From positions 35,562 to 99,561 of the forward strand of contig NZ_JAAEAH010000025.1 in assembly GCF_010998615.1 (NCBI RefSeq): DNA of 64,000 nt. Direction: 5' to 3'. This DNA comes from Myxococcus sp. CA023. GTDB lineage: Bacteria > Myxococcota > Myxococcia > Myxococcales > Myxococcaceae. The notes beneath the pieces were generated by a model. That model did not search any database. It saw nothing but the letters and a program-made list of their open reading frames with translations, and was not told where the DNA came from. Positions 26,471 to 34,334 of this stretch are shown piece by piece; position 1 is the first letter of the stretch; every line of letters begins with the position of its first letter. Both the position numbers and the translations under genes were made by a program.

Positions 26471-27235
26471 TCAGGCCCCCAGGGTGCGCAGCGCGGGGAC
26501 GCGGCCCAGGCCCAGGAAGGCACGCGTGCGCTCATGGTGTGGATTGGCGAGCACCCGGGCGGGCGGGCCCTCTTCGATGATGTGCCCGCCGTGGAGCACC
26601 AACACGCGCGAGGCCAGCTCGTACGCGAAGCGCATCTCGTGGGTCACCGCCACCAGGGTGAGGCCGTCCGCGCGCAACTGCTCCAACAGGTCAATCAGCG
26701 CCCCCACCCGCTCTGGATCCAACGCGCTGGTGGGCTCGTCCATCAGCAGCACCTCCGGCTCCATGGCCAGGGCCCGGGCAATGGCCACCCGCTGCTGCTC
26801 GCCGCCGGAGAGTTCGGAGGGGTACGCGTCCTCGCGGTGGGACAGGCCGACCTTCGCCAACAACGCCCGGCCCCGCTCGTTGGCCTCTTGCCGGCCCACG
26901 CCCTTCACGTGCATGGGGGCCTCCGTCACATTGCCCAACGCCGTGCGATGCGCGAACAAGTGCCACTGCTGGAAGACGAAGCCGACGCGGCGGCGGATGC
27001 GGCGCACCTTCTCGCCCTGCGCGCGGACATCGCCCGGCGCCAGCGTGTCCGGCCCCACGCGCACCACGCCCCCGTCGAAGGACTCCAGCCCGTTGAGGCA
27101 CCGCAGCAGCGTGCTCTTGCCTCCACCGGAGGGGCCCACCAACGCCGTCACCTCGCCCGGGGAGAAGACGGCGTTGATGCCCTCCAGCACCGGCCGCCCC
27201 TCGTAGCGCTTGCTCAGCTTCTCGACTTCAATCAT
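26471..27235 (-). CDS. Polar amino-acid ABC transporter, ATP-binding subunit
   Basis: A 254-residue ABC ATPase of the GlnQ/HisP type. Walker A GPSGGGKST, Q-loop FVFQQWHLF, signature LSGGEQQRVAIARAL, Walker B VLLMDEPTSALD and the H-loop VAVTHEM are all present. Its ATG overlaps the stop of the fused permease gene as ATGA, so both are made from one message. It drives import of a polar amino acid with its partner; the exact substrate cannot be read from sequence. Confidence 0.93.
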   Translation of the reverse strand: MIEVEKLSKRYEGRPVLEGINAVFSPGEVTALVGPSGGGKSTLLRCLNGLESFDGGVVRVGPDTLAPGDVRAQGEKVRRIRRRVGFVFQQWHLFAHRTALGNVTEAPMHVKGVGRQEANERGRALLAKVGLSHREDAYPSELSGGEQQRVAIARALAMEPEVLLMDEPTSALDPERVGALIDLLEQLRADGLTLVAVTHEMRFAYELASRVLVLHGGHIIEEGPPARVLANPHHERTRAFLGLGRVPALRTLGA

Positions 27236-28773
27236 CCGCGCTCCAGCCTCGCTTCCAGGTGCCTCGCCAGCCGGGACAAGGGATAGCTCATTGCCAGGTA
27301 TATCAATGCGCACAACGCGCCAGGTATCAGCCAGCTTCGAACATCCACCGCGGTAATCGTCATCCGCTTCGTGAGCTCCACCACGGAGATGACGGATACC
27401 AAGGAGCTGTCCTTGAGCAGCGCGATGAAGTCGTTCGTCACACCCGGCAGCGCCACGCGGAAGGCCTGGGGGAGGATGACCCGCCGCAGCGCCAGCCGCA
27501 GGGGCATGCCCAGTGCCATCGCCGCCTCCAACTGCCCTCGCGGCACGGCCAGCACCCCCGCCCGGTAGACCTCCGCCTCGTAGGCCGCGTAGTTCAGGCC
27601 CAGCCCGAGGATGGCCGCGCTGATGGGGTCCAACCGGAGCACTCCGGCCAGCCCGTAATAGAGAACGTAGAGCTGAAGCAGCACCGGCGTGCCGCGAAAC
27701 AACTCCACGTAGCCGGTGGCCAGCCGGGCCGCCCAGCCAGCCCCGTACAGCCGCGTCAGCGCCAGCCCCACGCCCAGGGGAATGGCCAGCACCATGGCGC
27801 CCACGGACACCAGCAGCGTCACGCCCGCGGCCTGGAGGAACAGCACCAGCTGTCCCCAGCCCATGCGTGCCGTCTGCGTGGGCGCCAGCACCTCGCGGGT
27901 CTGCGCGTCCGTCCAGTCGACCATGCGCTGCTGCTCGGCGTTGTCGATGCCCCAGCGCTGGAAGATGGCGCGCAGCTCACCCGAGCGAGCGATGTTCCCC
28001 AGCGCCGTGTCCAGCGCCTCCCGCAGGTCCTCCTCACCGGGCCGCACGGCGATGGCGTAGTAGCCTTCCCCCACGTCGCCCACCACCCGGAGCCCTGGAC
28101 GTGGCTGCCCGTAGCGCTGCGCGATGATGTCGTCCATCAACACGGCGCGCACCCGCCCCTGCTCCAGGTCGATGTAGGGCTCCTCCACGCCTTCGTATGG
28201 AACCGCCTCCACGCCGCTGCGCCGGAGCAGGTCCCACGCCAGGGAGTTGGCCAGCGTCCCCACCCGCTGGCCCTTCAGCGCATCCAGCCCGGTGACGGCC
28301 GCATCGTCCCGCCGCGCCAGCAAGCGCAGGTGGAAGACGTAGTAGGGCCGCGTGAAGAGGATGCGCCCGGAGCGCGACGGCGTGACTTCGAGGCCGTTGA
28401 GCGCCACGTCGAACGAGCCGCGCTCCAACGAGGGGACCAGGCTGGACCAGTCGTTCTGGACGAACCGGGCCCGAACCCCCAGCTCACGCGCCAGGGCCTC
28501 CGCCAATTCCACCTCGAAGCCTCGCATGCCCCCGGGTGCGTCCGGGTCCTCCGTGGCGTAGGGCTCTCCACCCTGGGCATCCGCGCCCCAACGCAGCTCC
28601 CCCGTGCGGCGCACCCGCGACAGTCCCGAGTCCTGTTCCGCGCCACACGCGCTCAGCAGCGCCAGCAGCGCCAGCACGGAGGGCAGGAGGAATGAAGGCC
28701 TTGTTGCCTGGGACAGTGACGGGCTCCTTCTGGCGTGTGTGAGGCCCCCGCCATATGACAGGAGCCGCCCCAC
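27232..28773 (-). CDS. Fused amino-acid-binding lipoprotein and ABC permease
   Basis: A 513-residue fusion. The N-terminus has a lipoprotein-like signal (LLPSVLALLALLSAC, Cys about 43). Residues about 45-290 are a family 3 solute-binding protein: WGADAQGGEPYA, GFEVELAEALA, LNGLEVTPSRSGRILFT and VGTLANSLAWDLL. Residues about 300-513 are a HisM/GlnP-type permease with about five membrane segments, ELFRGTPVLLQL, and the EAA-type loop EAAMALGMPLRLALRRVILPQAFR. The likely start is GTG 28773 with GGAGCG upstream. Such fusions are known in some bacteria (GlnPQ-like, SBD fused to TM domain). It is co-translated with the ATPase; a dimer would carry two binding domains. Confidence 0.88.
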   Translation of the reverse strand: MGRLLSYGGGLTHARRSPSLSQATRPSFLLPSVLALLALLSACGAEQDSGLSRVRRTGELRWGADAQGGEPYATEDPDAPGGMRGFEVELAEALARELGVRARFVQNDWSSLVPSLERGSFDVALNGLEVTPSRSGRILFTRPYYVFHLRLLARRDDAAVTGLDALKGQRVGTLANSLAWDLLRRSGVEAVPYEGVEEPYIDLEQGRVRAVLMDDIIAQRYGQPRPGLRVVGDVGEGYYAIAVRPGEEDLREALDTALGNIARSGELRAIFQRWGIDNAEQQRMVDWTDAQTREVLAPTQTARMGWGQLVLFLQAAGVTLLVSVGAMVLAIPLGVGLALTRLYGAGWAARLATGYVELFRGTPVLLQLYVLYYGLAGVLRLDPISAAILGLGLNYAAYEAEVYRAGVLAVPRGQLEAAMALGMPLRLALRRVILPQAFRVALPGVTNDFIALLKDSSLVSVISVVELTKRMTITAVDVRSWLIPGALCALIYLAMSYPLSRLARHLEARLERG

Positions 28774-28861
28774 CGCCAGTCGCTCCTGACAGCGCCGCCA
28801 CGCACTGGTAGGTCGATGACCGTGAGCGGCATTCCGCCGGCTCCAGTACCTGGGGATTTCG

Positions 28862-29278
28862 ATGCCGTGGTGGATCTATGCACTGCTCTCCGCGGGCTTC
28901 GCGGCACTGACGGCGGTGCTGGCGAAGGTGGGCGTGGAAGGCATTCCCTCCACGCTCGCCACCGCCATCCGCACTGTCGTGATTCTGGTGTTCGCCTGGA
29001 GCATCTCCCTGGCGCGCGGGGAGCATCACGCCCTTCCTGCCATCAGCCGCAAGACACTCCTCTTCCTGGTGCTCTCCGGCGTGGCCACGGGCCTGTCGTG
29101 GCTGGCCTACTTCCGCGCGCTCCAGCTCGGGCCCGCCTCCCGCGTGGCGCCCCTGGACAAGCTCAGCCTGCCGCTCACCCTCCTGCTGGCGTTCCTCCTC
29201 CTCCACGAACCCCTCACCTGGCGGATGGGTGTGGGCGTGACGCTCATGGCCGTGGGTGCATTGCTGACGTTGAAATGA
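28862..29278 (+). CDS. Small single-domain EamA/DMT transporter
   Basis: A 138-residue membrane protein with one EamA domain of four to five helices, against ten in full-length drug/metabolite transporters. Motifs include an opening WWIYALLSAGFAALTAVLAK, the conserved RALQLGPASRVAPLDKLSLPLT, and the ending HEPLTWRMGVGVTLMAVGALL. GGGGA lies six bases upstream of the ATG. The family half-unit probably works as a dimer. Substrate unknown. Confidence 0.86.
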   Translation: MPWWIYALLSAGFAALTAVLAKVGVEGIPSTLATAIRTVVILVFAWSISLARGEHHALPAISRKTLLFLVLSGVATGLSWLAYFRALQLGPASRVAPLDKLSLPLTLLLAFLLLHEPLTWRMGVGVTLMAVGALLTLK

Positions 29279-29414
29279 ACCCCGGGTGCAATGGGATGAA
29301 GCAATCCCACCCACCCTGTCGCAGGTGCGCGCATGACCCGCCATTCATTTTCCAGACTCTGGGATTTTCCGTAGGTGCCCGGTCTAGAGTGCGCGCCCGA
29401 GGAGCGACGTTGTC

Positions 29415-30110
29415 ATGGATGCGTTCAAGGTTCTGGTGGTCGACGATGAGCAGCCCATCGCACGCGCGCTGCAGCGTCTGTTGAAGCGAGAGGGATTCGA
29501 GGTCCAGATTGCCTTCAATGGCAACGAGGCGCTGGAGCGGCTGGAAGGGTTCAGCCCTGACATCGTCCTGACGGATTTCCGGATGCCAGGAATGACGGGC
29601 AGCGAGCTGCTCCAGCGCCTCAAACGCAGCCACCCGCTGGCCCTGCGCCTCATCATCTCCGGCTATGCGGACTTCAAGTCCGTGGTGGCCTCCGTGAACG
29701 AGGGCGAAATCTGCCGGTTCATCAGCAAGCCCTGGGACGACGCGGAGCTGGTGACGTACCTCAAGGGCCTGCTGCGGCACCGCGAGACGATGGCGTGCCT
29801 CTACGCCCCCTTCCGGGAAGCGCCGGACGGCGTGAACGCGGAGGTGGGCATGTCGGCCGCGTCCATGGTGCTCAAGGTGCAGGTGGCCGACCCGTCCTTC
29901 CCGGCGGACCAGGCCGTTGCGCTCATCGAGCGCTTCGCGGGCCTGCTGGCCGACGACCGCCTCAAGGTGGTGGGCGGATTGCTCAAGCGCTATGGCGGGC
30001 GCCTGTCCTTCATGGCGGACGTCGGTGGCCCCCAGCGGCTCCGGCTGGAGGTGCCGATGCCCACCCTGGAAACCGTCAACGCCCTCCGCCCTGGTGCGAG
30101 CGACGCCTGA
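29415..30110 (+). CDS. Response regulator with a possible vestigial HATPase-like tail
   Basis: A 231-residue protein. Residues 1-120 are a complete receiver domain: acidic pair in VLVVDDEQPI, phospho-acceptor Asp in IVLTDFRMPGMTG, Ser in LIISGYAD and Lys in FISKPWDD. The C-terminal 100 residues are not a DNA-binding domain. Their end, LKVVGGLLKRYGGRLSFMAD followed by LRLEVPMP, resembles the last strand-helix-strand of a histidine-kinase ATPase domain, but the N-box is missing. No histidine kinase gene is adjacent, so it is an orphan. Its output is unclear: perhaps protein-protein interaction. A purine-rich GAGGAGCGACG lies upstream of the ATG. Confidence 0.85.
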   Translation: MDAFKVLVVDDEQPIARALQRLLKREGFEVQIAFNGNEALERLEGFSPDIVLTDFRMPGMTGSELLQRLKRSHPLALRLIISGYADFKSVVASVNEGEICRFISKPWDDAELVTYLKGLLRHRETMACLYAPFREAPDGVNAEVGMSAASMVLKVQVADPSFPADQAVALIERFAGLLADDRLKVVGGLLKRYGGRLSFMADVGGPQRLRLEVPMPTLETVNALRPGASDA

Positions 30111-30231
30111 CAGCGACACCATCCGCCCGACATCCACACACCAATCCCGCCGATAACGCATCGCGCCATCCGATTTTACCGAAGGGAATTTCCCCGGCCC
30201 GTTCTCACCGTGCGCAGGGGGCAGCCCACCG

Positions 30232-30825
30232 GTGGAACAACACGAGAGCAGGACAACAGAGAGCCCCGCCGCGCCGGGCGATGGGCACCGCCGTCAATTC
30301 GACGCGTTCGCGCGAGCACGGCGTCCGGCGTTGGTTCGAATCGCCCGGCGACTGTGCTCGGGTGGAGCCATCGACCCGGAGGACCTGGTGCAGGAGACGC
30401 TGGAGCGCGCCTACCGCCACTTCGACAAGCTGATGGCGGAGAACGCGGGGGCGGTGAGCGTCTGGTTGAGCACCACGATGAGCAACCGCTTCCTGGACCA
30501 CTGCCGGCGGCGGCGCACCGAGGTCCTGGGCGCGCCCATGCTGCGCCTGGTGCAGGACCTGGACGCCGAAGTCGAAGCGGCCCCCCAGGAGCGGTGGGAA
30601 CGCGTGTCTCGCGACGAGTTCCAGCAGGCCATCGACCAGTTGCGCCCGCCGCACCTGCGGGACGCCTACCGCCTGCACGTCGCGGGGTTGCGGTACCGGG
30701 CCATTGCCCAGCAGCTCCGCTCGACGGAAGGGACGGTGGGACGGTGGCTCACGGAGGCGAGGCAGGCGCTGCGCGAGCTGCTGGGCGGCAAGGACGCCTC
30801 GCACGAAGGCATGGCTGAATCATGA
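30232..30825 (+). CDS. ECF-type RNA polymerase sigma factor
   Basis: A 197-residue sigma factor. Region 2 spans about 22-95 (DPEDLVQETLERAYRHFD is the conserved region 2.2-like helix, then VWLSTTMSNRFLDHCRRRR). Region 4 covers about 128-185 (LRPPHLRDAYRLHVAGLRYRAIAQQL and a helix-turn-helix with TEGTVGRWLTEARQAL). It starts with GTG. The stop overlaps the next ATG as ATGA, coupling it to a protein with an anti-sigma zinc domain, the usual arrangement for a sigma factor held inactive until a signal arrives. Autoregulation of its own promoter is likely but no consensus could be assigned in 30111-30231. Confidence 0.9.
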   Translation: MEQHESRTTESPAAPGDGHRRQFDAFARARRPALVRIARRLCSGGAIDPEDLVQETLERAYRHFDKLMAENAGAVSVWLSTTMSNRFLDHCRRRRTEVLGAPMLRLVQDLDAEVEAAPQERWERVSRDEFQQAIDQLRPPHLRDAYRLHVAGLRYRAIAQQLRSTEGTVGRWLTEARQALRELLGGKDASHEGMAES

Positions 30826-33749
30826 GCAGCGTCTGCGATAACCTGGAGCGTTTCGTCGACGGGGAGATGCTCCCCGCGGACGCGGAGAACTTCCGCCACC
30901 ACCTGGCCCGCTGCGCGGCGTGCGAGTCGCGGATGAAGGAGCTGGTCGCACTGGAGCTGCTCGCGGACGACGCGCTGAACAGCCCGGGGCCGGAGCGGCT
31001 CGGCGCGCCTTCGACCTGGCGGAACAAGTCCTGGCTGATGGTGGTGCCGCTCGCGCTCGCCGCGGGCCTGGCCGCGCTCATGCTGGTCCCCCAGACGCAG
31101 CCCACCGACTCCGCCCCCGAACTCTGGCTGGCGGAAGCGGCCACCCGGCCCCTGGAAGTCCGCCTCACCCATCCCGGCGCGGACGGACACCGGCCCTACC
31201 AGGTGATGCGCAGCGGCACGGGCGCCCGGCCCCAGGCCCTGGCGCTGCGCGAGCTGGCCCGGCTGGAAGAAGCGGCGGACCACCGGGGCATCGCCTCGGC
31301 CTTCCTGCTGCGCGGTGACCTGGCCCAGGCCTCCGCGTTCCTCGACAAGCTGCCCGCCTCCGCCGACCTGGACACGGACCGCGCGGCCCTGTCGCTCCAA
31401 CAGGATGAACCGGAGAAGGCGCTCGTTCTGCTGGAGCGCGCGCTGAAGCGGAAGCCTCGCCATGCCCAGGCGCTCTGGAACCAGGCGCTGGCGCTCCAGC
31501 GGCTCGGCCTGTCACTGCGCGCCGCGGAGTCCTTCGAACAGGTGGCGCAGCTCGGCGAGCGCGGTTGGAGCGGCGAGGCCGCCCAGCGCGCCCAGGCGCT
31601 GCGAAACGCGGCGGAGCAGGAGCGGAAGGACTGGCAGGGCATGCGTCAGGACTGCCAGCGCATGGTGGAAGGGGGGGCGCCACTCTCCACCGCGCAGGCG
31701 GAGGCCTTGCCAGGCATGGCGCGCGTGTGCCTCTACAACGCCCTGCGTGCGGCGGCCTCGCCCGAGCGCGTGGAGTCCCTGCATCCCCTGGCGGTGGTGC
31801 TGGACCGCAAGGAGGACGGCACGCACCTGGAAGATGCCCTGCGCCGCACCGCGAGGCGGGACTTCTCCGCACGCGCGCCCCTGGCCAGTGAGTACGCGCG
31901 CCTCACCCGGGGTGGGGTGAAGGGTCCCGCGCTGGAATCCTTCCTGTCGCGGCTGCGCGAGGCCCGGCAGGAGGACCTGCTGCTGGGCGCGCTCGCCTAC
32001 GCGGACCCGCGCCAGTTCCCGGACGAGTACCGGGCGCTCGCGTTGGAGACGAAGGACCCGTGGTTCGCGCTGCTGGCCGAGGAGCGGCAAGCCCGGGCGG
32101 ACGCACTGTCGGATGCCCCGCAGCGCGCGCGGGAGCGGCTCCAGGCCGCGGTGAAGACGTGCACGGCCTCCGGGAAGCAGCTGTACCGGTGCATGTTGAT
32201 GCAGCGGGAGCTGGGACTGGTGATGGCGCGGCTACACCGCCCCGTCGATGCACGCGCCCGCTTCGTGGGCGCACTGCGCGCCGCGCGCGACAGCCGGGAG
32301 TGGGGTTCTCAGCGAAACCTGCTCCAAGACCTGGGACAGGTGGCCCGGACGCAGGGAGACCTGGTGCTGGCCCGGGCCTATGTGGAGGAGCTGCTGCTCC
32401 AGACGCCCGAGGGCTGCGCGGACTCCGAGGTGGCGCTCACCAGCCTGGCGCTCGCGCACCACCGCGCGCTGGATGTCGCCGGTGCCCGGGAGCTGCTCGA
32501 CCGGGCCATCCAGTGCAGTCAGAAGCCCTCCATGGCGCGGCTGGCCCTGCTGGCCGACCTGGCCCGCACGCCCTTCCGCAAGCCGGAGGACGCGCGGTTG
32601 CTGGAGCAGGGCCTGGGGGCGCTGCGCGATTCGGGCGCGCAGGACGCGGGGGACCTCGCGCTGCTGCGCCACATCGAGGGACGCTTCTACCTGGAGCAGG
32701 ACGCGCACAGGGGGCAGGCGCTGTTACGGCAGGCGCTGGCCGACGCCTCCAAGTTGCCGGCGGCGAACGTGAGCGCGCGCAAGGCCCGCGTCTACAGCTA
32801 CACGTCACTCATCCTCGACGCGGGCCGGACGGGCGAGCTGGCGCAGGGGCTGGCCCTCTTCGCCGAGGAGCACGCCATGCCGGCGCCGGAGCGCTGCGTG
32901 CTGGGCGTCACGGTGGACGACGAGCGAACCTTCGTCGTGGCCCGGGACGCGGAGGGACGCCTCCTGGGCCACCACGACACGGGAAGGACGGCGCCGTTGG
33001 AAGGCGTCGAAGGCCTGGTGCCCGGCGCGGTGATGAAGGCCCTTCGCGCCTGCCCCAGCGTGGACATCCTCGCGCGGCCGCCAGTGCAGGGGCGCGCGGG
33101 GCTGCTGCCGTCCGACATCGCCTGGTCCTACCGGGTGGGCGGCCTGCCCAATACGCCGCCGTCCCAAGCGAAGGCCCAGCGGATCATCGTGACGGACGTG
33201 CTGGCGCCCGCGTCGCTGCATCTGCCCACGCTGCGCGCGTGGAACCCGGCCAGCGACACGGGCGAAGGACTCACCCTGCTCCGCGGCGCCGAGGCCACGC
33301 CGCCGCGCGTCCTCGCCGCCATGAGGGATGCCACCGAAGTGCAGGTCCACGCGCACGGCATCATCGACCCGTCAGTGGCGGATGCCTCCGTCCTCGTGCT
33401 TTCACCAGAGGCCACGGGTGGCCGCTTCGCGCTCACCACGGGCGACCTGAAGGGACAGCGGCTGCGAGGCCGGCCGGTGGTGCTGCTCGCGGCCTGCTAC
33501 GCGGGCCATACCAGCGCGTACCTGCATGAGAACTTCGGACTGCCGCTGGCCTTCATCGAATCCGGAGCGCGGGCCGTCCTCGCCGCCACGCAGGAGATTC
33601 CCGACGACGAGGCGCACGCCTTCTTCGAGCCCGTCCTGGCCCGGATTCGTGATGGCGTCCCCGCGGCCATAGCCCTGCGCGACGAACGTCAGGCATGGTT
33701 GCGGCGCCACGCCAGCGCCTGGGTCCAGCAGGTGCTCCTCTTCGAGTAA
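30822..33749 (+). CDS. Anti-sigma zinc domain / TPR / CHAT protease fusion
   Basis: A 975-residue membrane protein. Residues 1-40 hold a zinc-binding anti-sigma (ZAS) motif: Cys5, then HHLARCAAC with H27-x3-C31-x2-C34. A single membrane helix spans about 71-90 (SWLMVVPLALAAGLAAL). Residues about 125-690 are helical repeats of TPR type (for example RALKRKPRHAQALWNQALAL, and AESFEQVAQLG). The C-terminus (about 695-975) is a CHAT caspase-like protease: His845 in VHAHGI and Cys892 in LAACYAG, with the ARAVLAA and FFEPVLARIRDG segments after it. N-in topology would place the anti-sigma domain in the cytoplasm and the protease outside the inner membrane. Its ATG overlaps the sigma factor stop. Confidence 0.85.
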   Translation: MSSVCDNLERFVDGEMLPADAENFRHHLARCAACESRMKELVALELLADDALNSPGPERLGAPSTWRNKSWLMVVPLALAAGLAALMLVPQTQPTDSAPELWLAEAATRPLEVRLTHPGADGHRPYQVMRSGTGARPQALALRELARLEEAADHRGIASAFLLRGDLAQASAFLDKLPASADLDTDRAALSLQQDEPEKALVLLERALKRKPRHAQALWNQALALQRLGLSLRAAESFEQVAQLGERGWSGEAAQRAQALRNAAEQERKDWQGMRQDCQRMVEGGAPLSTAQAEALPGMARVCLYNALRAAASPERVESLHPLAVVLDRKEDGTHLEDALRRTARRDFSARAPLASEYARLTRGGVKGPALESFLSRLREARQEDLLLGALAYADPRQFPDEYRALALETKDPWFALLAEERQARADALSDAPQRARERLQAAVKTCTASGKQLYRCMLMQRELGLVMARLHRPVDARARFVGALRAARDSREWGSQRNLLQDLGQVARTQGDLVLARAYVEELLLQTPEGCADSEVALTSLALAHHRALDVAGARELLDRAIQCSQKPSMARLALLADLARTPFRKPEDARLLEQGLGALRDSGAQDAGDLALLRHIEGRFYLEQDAHRGQALLRQALADASKLPAANVSARKARVYSYTSLILDAGRTGELAQGLALFAEEHAMPAPERCVLGVTVDDERTFVVARDAEGRLLGHHDTGRTAPLEGVEGLVPGAVMKALRACPSVDILARPPVQGRAGLLPSDIAWSYRVGGLPNTPPSQAKAQRIIVTDVLAPASLHLPTLRAWNPASDTGEGLTLLRGAEATPPRVLAAMRDATEVQVHAHGIIDPSVADASVLVLSPEATGGRFALTTGDLKGQRLRGRPVVLLAACYAGHTSAYLHENFGLPLAFIESGARAVLAATQEIPDDEAHAFFEPVLARIRDGVPAAIALRDERQAWLRRHASAWVQQVLLFE

Positions 33750-33782
33750 TCCCCTCCCCTTCCATCGAGTGAGTTCATCCCC

Positions 33783-34319
33783 ATGAAGAAGTACCTCCTC
33801 CCCCTCGCGTGTCTGTTCCTGGCCTCGGCCTGCCAGCACCTGGCCAACACGCCGGACTGGAACCCCTCGGAGGACATTCCCCCGGACACCTATGTCTTCA
33901 TCACCCTGCAAGACGCCCACAGTCCCCAACGGCGCTCCACCTACGTGGTGGACCCGCGCACGGGCACCGTGGTGGAGCGACGGGATGGCAAGCGTGCATA
34001 CGCGGCCGCGGCCCCCCAGTCGCTCGACACCGAGTCCGCGGGCGAGGCCACGCAGGCGGCCCTCGCGTCCACCAGCCGCGTCACCGTTTCCATGTCCGTC
34101 AACTGCCGGGAGACCCTGGTGTCGCCGGATGGCTGCGTGGACCTGGCCATCGACCCCAAGCATGAGACGTCCGGGGACCCGAACCCCATCAAGGAGGAGA
34201 AGCGGCGCATCGCCCTCACGGAGCGCTACGTGAAGCAACTGGCCGTGAACGTCCTGCAGACGGCGCGCCGCACCGGTGTCCAGGTGCATGTGCCCGCGCT
34301 CAAGCTCCCGGCGAAGTAA
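33783..34319 (+). CDS. Lipoprotein of unknown function downstream of the CHAT gene
   Basis: A 178-residue lipoprotein with signal MKKYLLPLACLFLASAC (lipobox ASAC). It begins 33 bases after the CHAT protein stop on the same strand and is probably in the same operon. The mature part is polar with an acidic WNPSEDIPPD start and a C-terminal helix YVKQLAVNVLQTARRTG; VNCRETLVSPDGCV has two Cys that could pair. No family was recognised. Its position makes it a candidate periplasmic or outer-membrane partner of the CHAT protein. Confidence 0.75.
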   Translation: MKKYLLPLACLFLASACQHLANTPDWNPSEDIPPDTYVFITLQDAHSPQRRSTYVVDPRTGTVVERRDGKRAYAAAAPQSLDTESAGEATQAALASTSRVTVSMSVNCRETLVSPDGCVDLAIDPKHETSGDPNPIKEEKRRIALTERYVKQLAVNVLQTARRTGVQVHVPALKLPAK

Positions 34320-34320
34320 C

Positions 34321-34334
34321 GGCCCACGTGGGCC
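34321..34334. terminator. Palindrome between convergent genes
   Basis: GGCCCACGTGGGCC is a perfect 14-base palindrome directly after the lipoprotein stop and touching the stop of the convergent helicase gene. No loop bases and no T-tract, so termination activity is uncertain. Confidence 0.3.
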
